The position numbers and the translations under genes were made by a program. A stretch of 64,000 nt of DNA from contig CAXXXS010000002.1 in assembly GCA_963665085.2 (NCBI GenBank), positions 930,001 to 994,000 on the forward strand. The letters run 5' to 3'. Under the pieces are notes generated by a model, which ran no database searches, was not told the DNA's origin, and saw only the letters and a list, made by a program, of their open reading frames with translations. This DNA comes from G963665085 sp963665085. Its GTDB lineage: Bacteria > Bacteroidota > Bacteroidia > Bacteroidales > JAAAOM01. Below are positions 52,001 to 60,813 of the stretch, piece by piece (position 1 is the stretch's first letter; every line of letters begins with the position of its first letter).

Positions 52001-55000
52001 TTGATGGAGGAAGCTGGCAAAGCTCTCCAGAATTCACTGGACTGAATGCTGAGACAGAATACAATTTTACACAACGCTATACCGAAATATCGACGCACAA
52101 GGCTTCTTCTGCCAGTACTTCATTAAAAGTGACAACAGACGAAGAGCCTGTAAATGCACTTACCGGAACGGTTTCTATCAGTGGAACATTACAATACGGA
52201 CAAACACTTACAACAGCTGTCTCAGGAAGCAACAACACAGGAATATTTAGTTATCAGTGGAAACGAAACGGCAGCAACATCAGCGGTGCAACCAGTGCAA
52301 CCTACACAACAGCAGAAGCCGATATCGCTACAACGATAACTGTAGTAGTCACAAGTTCAGTTGAGACAGGAAGTATTACAGGAACATCAGCTGCAGAAAT
52401 AGAAAAAGCAGATCGTTCTGCCCCAGCTGCACCAACATTAAATAGCAAATCGTATAACAGTATTACCCTTAATACAGTGAATGGATGTGAATATTTTGTA
52501 GTAAACACAATGGTTGCTGTCGACCCTAATAATATTCCATGGCAAAGCAGTGCTTCGTTTACCGGGCTTTCTCACGAAACTGAATATAGTTGCGTTCAAC
52601 GCTATGAGGAAACATCTACCCATAAAGCATCACCAAAAAGTTCTTCAATTTTAGTTGAAACAGACGAAGAACCTGTAAATGCTCTTACCGGAACTGTCTC
52701 CATCAATGGAACATTACAATACGAACAAACACTTACAGTAAATGTTACAGGTAGCAACAACACCGGAACATTCAGTTACCAATGGAAAAGAGATGGCAGT
52801 AATATCAATGGAGCAACGAGCGCTAGTTACACAACTGCAGAATCTGATATCGCAACAATGTTAACCGTAGTTGTTACAAGCTCGGTTGAAACCGGAAGCA
52901 TAACAGGAACATCAAGTTCAAAAATTGAAAAGGCAGACCGTTCAGCTCCTGCTTCACCTACATTGAATAGTAAATCGTATAATAGTATCACTTTAAATAC
53001 AGTTAGTAGTTGTGAATATGCTATTGATGGAGGAAGCTGGCAAACCTCTGCTACCTTCAACAGTTTACAGTCAGAAACAGAATACAACCTGACTCAACGC
53101 TATGCTGAAACGTCAACACATAAAGCTTCTTCTGCAAGTAATGCTTTAAAAGTAACAACAGACGAAGAGCCTTTGAATGCACTTACCGGAACGGTTTCCA
53201 TCAGCGGAACTTTACAATACGGACAAACACTTACAGTAAATGTTACAGGTAGCAACAACACCGGAACATTCATCTATCAGTGGAAACGAGACGGTAGCAA
53301 CATCAGCGGGGCAACCAGTGCAACCTACACAACAGCAGAAGCTGATATCGCAACAATGTTAACCGTAGTTGTTACAAGTTCAGTTGAAACCGGAAGCATA
53401 ACAAGAACAACAAGTTCAGAAATTGAAAAGGCAGACCATTCAGCTCCTGCTTCACCTACACTGAATAGCAAATCGTATAACAGTATCACTTTAAATACAG
53501 CTAGTGGTTGTCAGTATGCTATAAATTCTGAAAGCTGGCAAAATTCTGCTACTTTCAACAGTTTACAGTCAGAAACAGAATACACCCTGACTCAACGCTA
53601 TGCTGAGACAAATACGCACAAAGCTTCTTCTGCCAGTACTTCATTAAAAGTAACAACAGAAGCTGAACCTGTTAATGCGCTTACCGGAACTGTCTCCATC
53701 AATGGAACATTACAATACGGACAAACACTTACGGCAACTGTTTCAGGAAGCAACAACACCGGAACATACAGTTACCAATGGAAAAGAGATGGCAGTAATA
53801 TCAATGGAGCAACGAGCGAAGGTTACACAACAGCAGAAACTGATATCGCAACAATGTTAACCGTAGTTGTTACAAGTTCAGTTGAAACCGGTAGTATTAC
53901 AGGAACAGCAAGTTCAGAAATTGAAAAAGCAGACCGTTCTGCCCCAGCTACACCAACATTGAATAGCAAATCGTATAACAGTATTACTTTAAATACAGTT
54001 AGTGGTTGTCAATACGCTATAAATTCCGAAAGCTGGCAAAATTCTGCTACATTTAACAGCTTACAGTCAGAAACAGAATATAACCTGACTCAACGCTATG
54101 CTGAAACATCGACTCACAAAGCTTCTTCTGCCAGTACTTCATTAAAAGTAACAACAGAAGCTGAACCTGTTAATGCGCTTACCGGAACTGTCTCCATCAT
54201 TGGAACGTTACAATACGGACAAACACTTACGGCAACTGTTTCAGGAAGCAACAACACAGGAACATTCAGCTATCAGTGGAAACGCAACGGAAGTGATATC
54301 AGTGGGGCATCTTCAGAAAGTTATACACTTGTTGAGACTGATATTTCTACAAATATTTCTGTTGAAATTAATAGCACCGTAGAAACAGGTAGTATCTTTA
54401 GTACAGAAACAGTAGTTATTGAAAAAGCAGATCAATCAGCACCCCCAGCTATAGAAATTGCTGAAATAACATACAATAGTTTCAGCCTCATCCCTGTTGA
54501 TGGTTGTGAATACAGAATAGACAAAGGGAACTGGCAATCCTCGGCCGTATTTACAGAACTTCAGTCAAATACCGAATTTTATTCAGAACAACGCTATGCA
54601 GAAACTGCTACGCATAAAGCTTCTTCTTCTGTAACACTTCAGATACAAACAAAAGAAACACTCTCAAATGCGTTAACAGGAACAGTAATTATTAGCGGTT
54701 TATTACAATATGGTGAAACCCTTACAGCAACAGTTTCTGAAAGTAACAACACGGGAACACTCAGCTACGAATGGCGACGAAATAGTGTTGCTATACCTGG
54801 TGCTACTGAAAATTCGTACACACTTACGGTTGACGATATTGAAACAACGATTATTGTGGTTGTATCGAGCTCTGTTGAAGGTGGCAGTATTTTCAGTAAA
54901 GAAACATCTTCCATAGGAAAAGCAGTTCAAGAGACACCTGATGCCCCAACTCTTATGAATAGTACCGATACGACTATTACATTGACAGAAACATCAGGAT

Positions 55001-55428
55001 GTGAATATGCTCTTATTCCTGCAAACACAACAATTGACATGGACAATTTAACCTGGCAGACGAACAATGTCTTTACAAACTTAGAACGTAATACTGAATA
55101 TTTGTGCTACCAGAGATTTGCAGAAACAGCTACTCATTATGTTTCTAATATTAGTGAAGCTTTAACGGTAACAACAACGAATTCTGTTACTTCCATAGCT
55201 AATATTATTGAAAAAAACGTAATGGTATATCCAAACCCTGCTTCAAGCTATGTAACGGTAAGTGGACTTAATACCGGATCAGAAATAAAAATATACAATA
55301 CATCTGGTCAACTGGTTATTGAGAAAACAGCAGAGGCTTCTACCGAAACCCTGGATATAAGCCAATTAAGGCAAGGATTATATTTACTAATAACGGAAAA
55401 TCATATCGAAAGAATTGCCGTGAAATAA
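49093..55428 (+). CDS. Large secreted repeat protein with T9SS sorting domain
   Basis: 2,111 residues from ATG 49093; upstream ATGs in this frame (for example 48931) lie inside the preceding gene and would spoil the signal peptide (ALLALLFVLLFVGSAQQLYAQ). An N-terminal unique region (about 30-610) is followed by a carboxypeptidase-regulatory-like beta domain (about 615-685: ITVVDDNDSPVAGAEVQIDG). Eight repeats of about 166 residues follow (about 690-2030), each an Ig-like half (TGTVSISGTLQYGQTLT, SYQWKRDGSNI) and a fibronectin-like half (NSITLNTVSGCEYAI, QRYAETSTHKAS). The end is a type A sorting domain of the type IX secretion system (MVYPNPASSYVTVSG, GLYLLITENHIERIAVK). A surface adhesin or matrix protein is the likely role. 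Confidence 0.85.
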   Translation: MKQFIKKNTNKQIPALLALLFVLLFVGSAQQLYAQYPPEGYGWYFETPTQNGVTGIKYFLGTGKIEIADSVKNERDLDYIPPESKFVYYSQYPLYCHDNRNDTYSILDNTSVKKFLEKYSQVGTEGTISHSDPSVTVTYNSKENIHKITISLNLSYSATYTIYDIRIGKLEIQDRFHIPYMDYTICNKKGINTYETNPDFEDTEITYSAAVVWPETLEHYEITNSDNYYNTETYGINSLYQYGERWYNYPVTWLSDDNSITDTRYDTCTYRPESTIPASITQLYSPAAYFIPYFEADKFLSFKITRQDGTVFYSNSIGINKKINPTIPSTPVISSVTENSVTVEAMDNCEYAIGLAYNDVRNFYQTSNVLTQIYGNNLLSPNTEYQIYCRYADSDIYGPSFASQTAVTTDTGEGLSGIIAFTQDCEVPAAKLATVTLNESSISQPDDLDYEWRWFSDNTRITSSNIVSNKCTPERTNFYNKKVYVVVTSNAESGCIVSRAYEFSDFYATDNIPTEAPVLESEGPSIGELTLAMPTDVIQYLYIENDNTPPCADDYSWRGISAFTTTPNEFSGLSIGDTCYFYMRAKRYIDENNIHFAPTPASPALIYIVPKATLTITVVDDNDSPVAGAEVQIDGISATTDNNGEATISGLDKNLEISVTAAGFNSYSTTKTIYYYNDSLEISLTPRTFAVLTGAVSISGTLQFGEELIASVTGTNNSGTLSYQWKRNDSNIIDATSSTYTLVEADINTIISVSISSSVETGTISSNGTDAIEKADQATPSAPTLSSKTHNSITLSTVSGCEYAETMELDIVQESPVFSDLVANTGYDFKQRYAETNTYNASAWSEVLQVTTNYEPLTGTVSINGTLQYGQVLTANITGSNNTGTLSYQWKRDGSNINGATSTTYTTGEADIATTLAVVVTSSAETGNITGTTTAEIEKADRSAPSAPTLSDKTHNSITLNTVSSCEYAIDGGSWQSSPEFTGLNAETEYNFTQRYTEISTHKASSASTSLKVTTDEEPVNALTGTVSISGTLQYGQTLTTAVSGSNNTGIFSYQWKRNGSNISGATSATYTTAEADIATTITVVVTSSVETGSITGTSAAEIEKADRSAPAAPTLNSKSYNSITLNTVNGCEYFVVNTMVAVDPNNIPWQSSASFTGLSHETEYSCVQRYEETSTHKASPKSSSILVETDEEPVNALTGTVSINGTLQYEQTLTVNVTGSNNTGTFSYQWKRDGSNINGATSASYTTAESDIATMLTVVVTSSVETGSITGTSSSKIEKADRSAPASPTLNSKSYNSITLNTVSSCEYAIDGGSWQTSATFNSLQSETEYNLTQRYAETSTHKASSASNALKVTTDEEPLNALTGTVSISGTLQYGQTLTVNVTGSNNTGTFIYQWKRDGSNISGATSATYTTAEADIATMLTVVVTSSVETGSITRTTSSEIEKADHSAPASPTLNSKSYNSITLNTASGCQYAINSESWQNSATFNSLQSETEYTLTQRYAETNTHKASSASTSLKVTTEAEPVNALTGTVSINGTLQYGQTLTATVSGSNNTGTYSYQWKRDGSNINGATSEGYTTAETDIATMLTVVVTSSVETGSITGTASSEIEKADRSAPATPTLNSKSYNSITLNTVSGCQYAINSESWQNSATFNSLQSETEYNLTQRYAETSTHKASSASTSLKVTTEAEPVNALTGTVSIIGTLQYGQTLTATVSGSNNTGTFSYQWKRNGSDISGASSESYTLVETDISTNISVEINSTVETGSIFSTETVVIEKADQSAPPAIEIAEITYNSFSLIPVDGCEYRIDKGNWQSSAVFTELQSNTEFYSEQRYAETATHKASSSVTLQIQTKETLSNALTGTVIISGLLQYGETLTATVSESNNTGTLSYEWRRNSVAIPGATENSYTLTVDDIETTIIVVVSSSVEGGSIFSKETSSIGKAVQETPDAPTLMNSTDTTITLTETSGCEYALIPANTTIDMDNLTWQTNNVFTNLERNTEYLCYQRFAETATHYVSNISEALTVTTTNSVTSIANIIEKNVMVYPNPASSYVTVSGLNTGSEIKIYNTSGQLVIEKTAEASTETLDISQLRQGLYLLITENHIERIAVK
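51163..55190 (+). repeat. Eight tandem coding repeats of about 498 bp
   Basis: Unit starts, marked by the codons for L-T-G-T/A-V, fall near 51163, 51661, 52156, 52681, 53179, 53677, 54175 and 54670. Spacings are 495-498 bases except one of 522-525, where an eight-residue insertion (NTMVAVDPNNIPW region) enlarges unit 3. Units 3-7 are the most similar at DNA level; units 1 and 8 are most diverged. This pattern suggests expansion from the middle and recombination or gene conversion between units. Confidence 0.85.
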
Positions 55429-55446
55429 AAATAGTCTGACTCAAAA

Positions 55447-55497
55447 TAAAAGAGGATGTACTTACAGGTGTTACCTGTAGACATCCTCTTTTTTATA
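55447..55497 (+). terminator. Strong intrinsic terminator of the repeat-protein gene
   Basis: Nested stem: outer AAAAGAGGATGT (55448-55459) with ACATCCTCTTTT (55481-55492), inner TACAGGT with ACCTGTA, then TT-rich sequence. About 20 bases after the stop codon. Confidence 0.9.
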
Positions 55498-55812
55498 TCT
55501 TTAGAGGCTGTTAATCCGTATGATAAATATATTAACGGCAGAAGACACAGGGTAGCGCAGAGAAAACTTTCCCCAATAGGGTGAGAAAATTAACTTTGTT
55601 GGGCTCGTCCTTTGTCCCCGGTTCGCATTAATCTGCGTAATTCGCGGTTTAACATGAATACTTGCGGATTTAAGGAATTAATTAAAATTAGATAGAAAGT
55701 ACTGAAGACCTCCTAAATCCTCCTCCCAGGAGGAGTTCAAGAGTGGTTGTAAAATAGTATGGGTAATCGAAGCCAGGACAAGTTAGGCGGGAGGGCATAG
55801 CTCTCAGGCTAA
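55498..55812. other. Non-coding tract of decayed repeats
   Basis: About 315 bases without a convincing ORF. It contains paired GTTAATCC/GGATTAAC-like words, the phrase ATTAATCTGCGTAATTCGCG, the interspersed oligomer TGCGGATTTAAGG (55663-55675) and the palindrome TCCTCCTCCCAGGAGGA around 55720. It reads as layered remnants of intergenic repeats. Confidence 0.5.
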
Positions 55813-55852
55813 CAAAAAAAAGTAGACTGATTTCATAAATTTCAACCAGTCT
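55813..55852 (-). terminator. Terminator of the GH3/isomerase operon
   Basis: On the minus strand AGACTG pairs with CAGTCT (55852 to 55824, with partial inner pairing) and is followed by ACTTTTTTTTG. It lies about 25 bases beyond the isomerase-like stop. Confidence 0.7.
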
Positions 55853-55877
55853 CTTAGAGTAAAATCTTTGTTATATT

Positions 55878-56825
55878 CTAATGCACAAAATCAGCGTTAT
55901 TTAAGTATTTGTAACTTGCCTCAATGCCATCCAGTGCCTTGTCGAGATCATTGTTTTCACTTATAAATAATTTCATGTATTTATCTGGCATTGGTTCATG
56001 GACTTTAAAATTTTTAAATGAGTATTTTGCAACTTCATCAGCTAATTCAATACCCATGTCATTCTCCATCTCAACAAAGAAATCCTGATATCCGTTTTTA
56101 TAAAACTGATTGAAAATACTTTCATAATCTATCTTTCCGCTTGCGCCAATAACATAATAATCTTTAATATGGAGTATTTTTATACGATCCGGATATTTTT
56201 TTACCCATTCTGCCGGATTTTGTCCGCCTTGGTATGCCCAATATACATCCAACTCAAAATTCACATAGTTAGGATCTGTATTTTGCATAAAAAAATCTTC
56301 AAAGATAATATCAGTATCACCTATTGTATTGAATTCTCCATTGTGGCTGTGATAAGCAAACATTAGCCCTTTTTTCTTCGCTAGTTTTCCTATTTTGTTA
56401 AACATATCACAGTTAGCCTTTACTGTCTCTACATCATTTCCCCAGTTGTGTGAAGGAACAATAACGTACTTACATCCCATGGCTTTATGATCATCCAGGA
56501 GTTTATCCCATGCAGCAAGAGTGGCTTCCTCATCCTCTAAATTAAATGTTGTACGCGTATGAGAAGATTTAACTGTAATCCCATATTTTTCAAGATACTT
56601 TTTAAACTCAACAGGATTCATCCCAAAGATTTTCCCATTATCGTATTTACAAATCTCAATGGTTTTATAGCCTATTTCTGAAATTCTTTCAAAAGCTTTA
56701 TCCGGATCGGTTTCAATACCTTTTACTGAGTATGTAGCCAATCCGATATGCTTTTGTGCCGTACCCGGCAATGTTATCGAAGCAAGAAAAAAACAAATCG
56801 AAAGTGTTAAATTAAAGTGTCTCAT
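55878..56825 (-). CDS. Exported sugar phosphate isomerase/epimerase-like TIM-barrel protein
   Basis: 315 residues with a signal peptide (about 1-22, LSICFFLASITLPGTAQ). The AP-endonuclease-2/xylose-isomerase-like barrel has IGLATYSVKGIETDPD, GYKTIEICKYD, YVIVPSHNWGND, LMFAYHSHNGEF, NFELDVYWAYQGG and DFFVEMENDMG, with the metal-binding Glu, His and Asp residues in these strands. Secreted members occur near glycoside hydrolases and may act on keto- or inositol-type sugars, but the reaction is unknown. It follows the GH3 gene by about 35 bases on the same strand and probably shares its promoter and operator. Confidence 0.82.
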   Translation of the reverse strand: MRHFNLTLSICFFLASITLPGTAQKHIGLATYSVKGIETDPDKAFERISEIGYKTIEICKYDNGKIFGMNPVEFKKYLEKYGITVKSSHTRTTFNLEDEEATLAAWDKLLDDHKAMGCKYVIVPSHNWGNDVETVKANCDMFNKIGKLAKKKGLMFAYHSHNGEFNTIGDTDIIFEDFFMQNTDPNYVNFELDVYWAYQGGQNPAEWVKKYPDRIKILHIKDYYVIGASGKIDYESIFNQFYKNGYQDFFVEMENDMGIELADEVAKYSFKNFKVHEPMPDKYMKLFISENNDLDKALDGIEASYKYLNNADFVH

Positions 56826-56860
56826 GTCAATTATTTTAAATGATTAAATATCAATATTAG

Positions 56861-58798
56861 TTAATAGCTTAAACCCGCTCCAAAAGGGAACAAGGGATTC
56901 TCAGAATCATAAGGAAGATCCTCTTTCTGGTTTCGAACAGCTTCCATGGATGAAGGCAATTCTATAGGCAAATGACCTTCCGGCATATACTTTCCGAATA
57001 CAACATCAAGGAATGCAGCATCATCTGAGCCAAAACTTGCAAAAAGTGCTTTACTGGCAGCCGCAATATCAGGAATAACAGCAGGCCTGTCAATATAGAT
57101 GTCAACGACAGTTGGGACTGTTTTTTCCAGAGTAAGGATATCCTCAAGCTCATTCCCTTTAAAATCCATGTCTCCAAAGTGAAACATCGTTGCCAGAAGA
57201 TTATCTTTTATCTCCGGGATTTGATAATTTGGTGTCTGAAGTCGAATAAGAGCAATATCTGCGTCCTCAGGATTATCAACGATAGTGCCATAATTTGCAG
57301 CAAGTTGAGGATTAATATTTTTTATATAAATCTTAAGTTCATTGAGAGATAAGGGTAGAACACGATCTTCATTTTTAAGCAATGTCATTGCCATTCGTTG
57401 AGCCTCACCTCCAGCTTTAATAAATTCAGGATTACCAATTACCTCGGAAGTTTTTTGTTCATCAACAAATGGATTATCAAATAATCCCAATTGAAATTTT
57501 AAGCGGAGTAACCGTACAACAGAAGTATCAATTCTGCTCTCAGTAATTTTTCCTTTTTTTACCAGTTTAACAATTATTTCTGTAAGAATCTCACCACCCA
57601 ACTGATCTACACCAGCGTCAATTAATTTTTGAACTCTTTCTTCTCCGGTCAGATTTTCAACGCCCCACGCTTTTGCCTTAACTGGTAATGTTCCCCACTT
57701 AACATCTGTTACAAGGCTCCAATCGGTACATACAACACCATCATACTTATATTTTCCACGAAGCAGATCTTTAATAATTGCTTTGTTATAAGAAAACCCA
57801 ACTTCTTCTACTCCTTCTTGTCCCATTGGCACCCCATAATAAGGCATAATCGCTGCTGTATTTGCTTCAAATGCAGCCTCAAAAGGAATTAAATGATAAT
57901 CAAAATTATTGCCGGGGTAAACCTGACCTTTTTGAAATTCAAAATGTGGATCCAGGCCTTCTTTTTGTGGACCTCCTCCCGGAAAATGTTTTGTCATACA
58001 GGCGACACTGGTTTCTCCCAGCGTAGCTCCCTGATACCCCCTAATATAAGCTTTTGCTAATTTTGCCGTTAACTCGGCATCCTCTCCAAACGATCCTGAT
58101 ATTCGAGACCATCGGGGTTCAGTAGCAAGATCAACCTGAGGATGTAACGCCTGACGAATACCTGTAGACACATATTCCTGGCGTGAAATATCTGCAAACT
58201 TCTCAACGAGAGCTTCATCTCCTATTGCCGCCAATCCAAGAGGATCGGGCCATGCTGAATAACTCTTTGCTGATTGCGAAAAAAAACCGCCAGCAGCCTG
58301 ATTTCTTGGATCAGATGCTATGGTAACGGGAATTCCCAATCGTGTCTTTTCTGCAAATTTCTGCAATTTATTGTACCACATTGCAAGCGTATCTGGCGAA
58401 TAAACAGTAAAAAGATTAAAATGAGTGATATTATTATTTTTCATCTCATTAACCCCAACAAACGAAATAGAGGACAACATATCGTTTGATGATTGTTCTT
58501 CGATGGTTCCATCCCTGTTTACTTGTATCGGAGGATAAAACATCATACCTGCTTTTTCTTCCAGGGTCATCTGCCCTAAAAGATCCAAAATACGTTCTTC
58601 TGTAGATTGCCGACTATCTTCATAAATATCGAGTTTCCCGTTTTTATTTAGATCGCGATAAGAATAACTCCCATCATTTTTCACCAGCTCTGATTTTAAT
58701 TTTACTACTTCCGGTAAATCGTTTCCTGATTTATTAGAAGAACAAGCAACAGTAAAAACCAATAACAGAATTGCCCACAGATTTACATTTCTTTTCAT
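56861..58798 (-). CDS. GH3 glycoside hydrolase, lipoprotein
   Basis: 645 residues from ATG 58798, eight codons inside the longest frame; this start places a good lipoprotein signal (LWAILLLVFTVACSS). The GH3 N-terminal barrel shows TRLGIPVTIASDPRNQ, KHFPGGGPQKEGLDPH and the nucleophile Asp in VVCTDWSLV. The C-terminal alpha/beta sandwich includes MTLLKNEDRVLPL and the end FPFGAGLSY. It resembles the beta-glucosidase/beta-xylosidase type rather than NagZ; substrate is uncertain. It is divergent from the Nudix-like regulator, with a 31-bp palindrome at the shared promoter. Confidence 0.92.
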   Translation of the reverse strand: MKRNVNLWAILLLVFTVACSSNKSGNDLPEVVKLKSELVKNDGSYSYRDLNKNGKLDIYEDSRQSTEERILDLLGQMTLEEKAGMMFYPPIQVNRDGTIEEQSSNDMLSSISFVGVNEMKNNNITHFNLFTVYSPDTLAMWYNKLQKFAEKTRLGIPVTIASDPRNQAAGGFFSQSAKSYSAWPDPLGLAAIGDEALVEKFADISRQEYVSTGIRQALHPQVDLATEPRWSRISGSFGEDAELTAKLAKAYIRGYQGATLGETSVACMTKHFPGGGPQKEGLDPHFEFQKGQVYPGNNFDYHLIPFEAAFEANTAAIMPYYGVPMGQEGVEEVGFSYNKAIIKDLLRGKYKYDGVVCTDWSLVTDVKWGTLPVKAKAWGVENLTGEERVQKLIDAGVDQLGGEILTEIIVKLVKKGKITESRIDTSVVRLLRLKFQLGLFDNPFVDEQKTSEVIGNPEFIKAGGEAQRMAMTLLKNEDRVLPLSLNELKIYIKNINPQLAANYGTIVDNPEDADIALIRLQTPNYQIPEIKDNLLATMFHFGDMDFKGNELEDILTLEKTVPTVVDIYIDRPAVIPDIAAASKALFASFGSDDAAFLDVVFGKYMPEGHLPIELPSSMEAVRNQKEDLPYDSENPLFPFGAGLSY

Positions 58799-58903
58799 CT
58801 CTTGTATATTAAAAATTAGCATTAGTCCTTATTTTGTATATTTTTACTACGAAAAATTAAAATTGCGTTTTTATTTATAATAAAACATGTTAATTTTTTG
58901 ACA

Positions 58904-58950
58904 CAAAGATAAATATTATTTTTCATTTATTAATTTTTAATAAATGAAAA
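58904..58950 (-). promoter_or_regulatory. Promoter -7 box and 14-bp-arm palindromic operator between GH3 and Nudix regulator
   Basis: On the minus strand TATCTTTG (58911 to 58904) fits TAnnTTTG for GH3. Immediately upstream lies the palindrome with arms TTTCATTTATTAA plus one flanking base (58920-58933) and TTAATAAATGAAA plus one (58937-58950), spacer TTT. It would cover the -33 region of the GH3 promoter and lies 17 bases before the regulator start, so autoregulation and repression of GH3 are plausible. Confidence 0.6.
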
Positions 58951-58966
58951 TATTAAAAAGAATAAT

Positions 58967-59743
58967 ATGAATTTAGAAGAATACAAGGATCTTTTCAATT
59001 TAAATAATAAAACATACTGGCCTAACTTAACTGTTGATTGTTCCATATTTGGATACAATCAGGAGAAACTACAACTGCTTCTTGTAAAAAATAAATTAGT
59101 AACAAGCTGGTGCCTTCCCGGAGGATATGTAAAGAAGACTGAAACATTGGATGAAGCGGCATCCAGGATAACAGCTGAACGAACAAATATCGACTCTTTG
59201 TTTCTAAAACAGTTTAAAACATTTGCAGATCCCGGAAGGAATAATGCATTCGGATCTGTTGATCCTCAGAAATACCTAGAGATTTTAGGAGTAGAAATCA
59301 ACGAAACTTTTGATTTCCAAAAACAAGCTGTATCTGTTGGATTTTACTCTATCTCAAATATTATTAAAGCTACGCCTCAAATTGATATTTTATCGGACGA
59401 ATGTAAATGGTTTCCAATTGACGAACTTCCTTCGTTAGGTTTCGACCATGATGAAATGGTAAAAGAGGCGCTTTTTACCATGCGAATGCATTTATTTCAT
59501 TTTCCTGTTGGAAAAAAATTTCTTCCCAAAAAATTCACCCTTAAAGAAATTAAGCAGCTTTACGAAGTGCTATCCGGCAAAACACTAAATGCGACTAACT
59601 TTCCCAATAAATTGATAAAGTTAAACCTCATTCATAAATTAGATGAAAAAAAATCAATAGGGGCACATCGTTCCCCGACCTATTACAAATTCAACGACAA
59701 GGTTTACAACAAGGCCCTGGAAGAAGGACTTGTGTTGGTTTAG
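58967..59743 (+). CDS. NrtR/AraR-type transcription regulator with degenerate Nudix domain
   Basis: 258 residues. The N-terminal Nudix-fold domain (about 20-150) carries a broken Nudix box: G53 and E59 and R67 fit G-x5-E-x7-R, but the following catalytic E, E and G positions are I68, R72 and N74, so hydrolysis is unlikely. The C-terminal winged helix (about 170-250) contains FTLKEIKQLYEVLSGKTL and RSPTYYKFND. In Bacteroides a protein of this type (AraR) binds L-arabinose and represses arabinose genes. Here it is divergent from GH3, with a long palindrome between. A sugar effector is inferred; the exact sugar is unknown. Confidence 0.85.
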   Translation: MNLEEYKDLFNLNNKTYWPNLTVDCSIFGYNQEKLQLLLVKNKLVTSWCLPGGYVKKTETLDEAASRITAERTNIDSLFLKQFKTFADPGRNNAFGSVDPQKYLEILGVEINETFDFQKQAVSVGFYSISNIIKATPQIDILSDECKWFPIDELPSLGFDHDEMVKEALFTMRMHLFHFPVGKKFLPKKFTLKEIKQLYEVLSGKTLNATNFPNKLIKLNLIHKLDEKKSIGAHRSPTYYKFNDKVYNKALEEGLVLV

Positions 59744-59810
59744 GAAATACAAAACTACCTAAACGCTCAACCTTCTTCTTTTTTAAACTAAAAATATAAT
59801 AAACCATAAC

Positions 59811-60671
59811 TTATTGAAATTGCATTCTATAATCTTTAGGGGATTTTCCTATTGTTTTTTTAAACGTACGATTAAAGTAAGGAATATCATTAAAGCCAAC
59901 TGAATAACAAATTTCTGCAACAGACATCACCGTCTCCCGTAGCATTAAACATGCACAATTAATTCTATATTCATTAAGGGCAGAAAAAAAAGACATCCCT
60001 TTTTCCCTTTTAAAAAAAGTACAGAAAGAGGAGCTATTCATACCTACATATCTTGCTACATCATCAAGCAATATTTTTTTATTGTAATTACTAAGTATAT
60101 AACGATATACCTCTTGAATTTTTTGTGCTTCCTTGTTTTTTTGCCTTCTGTTTCCGACTATTTGCATTTCATTGGATGAAGCAAGGTGTAAAAAAATTAA
60201 TAGTAAGGTCGATAATTGTTCCATATTATTTTGAGACGTCATAGAATACATTAACCTCTGGACAACAGGTAAAATATTACCTTTAAGACTAACGCCTTCC
60301 TGAATTTCCTTCAACTTATAGATAGACGTTCTGGTTTCAGGGAATGTATCGATACATTTATCTAATAATGAATCAGGAAAAATGATAGTTATATTTTCAA
60401 TTTTTCCATGGTTATCATGTACATGCTCATCGAAATACCAGCCATGCGGTAGTTTTGGCGGTATTAAAATTATCTCCCCTTTTGAAAATGTCTCCATCAT
60501 ATCTCCAATTACCCGGGTCCCACTGCCTGTTATAATATATGATAGCTCCCATTCATTACTTTGATGAAAAGTTATTTGCTCATTCCAGATAATATGCACA
60601 TGATCAAAAAAAAAGGATTTATCTTCATCCATGTCCATGTGACAATATTTTACATTTTTTATTTCTTTCAT
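59811..60671 (-). CDS. AraC-family transcription regulator
   Basis: 286 residues. An N-terminal cupin-like sensor domain (about 1-110: WELSYIITGSGTRVIG, EIILIPPKLPHGWYF) is followed by the AraC double helix-turn-helix (about 190-286: ILLDDVARYVGMNSSSFCTF, VAEICYSVGFNDIPYFNRTF, KTIGKSPKDYRMQF). The cupin metal-type histidines are partly preserved. It is convergent with the Nudix-like regulator gene and divergent from the acyltransferase gene. Its targets are not evident, but rhamnose- or xylose-type sugar regulation is typical of this family beside glycan genes. Confidence 0.92.
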   Translation of the reverse strand: MKEIKNVKYCHMDMDEDKSFFFDHVHIIWNEQITFHQSNEWELSYIITGSGTRVIGDMMETFSKGEIILIPPKLPHGWYFDEHVHDNHGKIENITIIFPDSLLDKCIDTFPETRTSIYKLKEIQEGVSLKGNILPVVQRLMYSMTSQNNMEQLSTLLLIFLHLASSNEMQIVGNRRQKNKEAQKIQEVYRYILSNYNKKILLDDVARYVGMNSSSFCTFFKREKGMSFFSALNEYRINCACLMLRETVMSVAEICYSVGFNDIPYFNRTFKKTIGKSPKDYRMQFQ

Positions 60672-60813
60672 AACAAAAATTTAAAATCGCTACAAAAATA
60701 AGACAAGTTTAAAAAAAGAATGGACAATTTAGACAATACACATTAATTTATTTTTGCCTTCAATTTTTAATAAATTATTCAAATAATTACAAACAGAATA
60801 AAAATAAAGCAGA

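Noticed and set aside
51163..55190. Repeat array as a mobile or CRISPR-type element
   Set aside because: The 498-bp units remain in frame and encode a clear protein repeat.
58967..59743. Active Nudix hydrolase (ADP-ribose pyrophosphatase)
   Set aside because: Three catalytic Nudix-box positions are replaced and a winged-helix domain follows.
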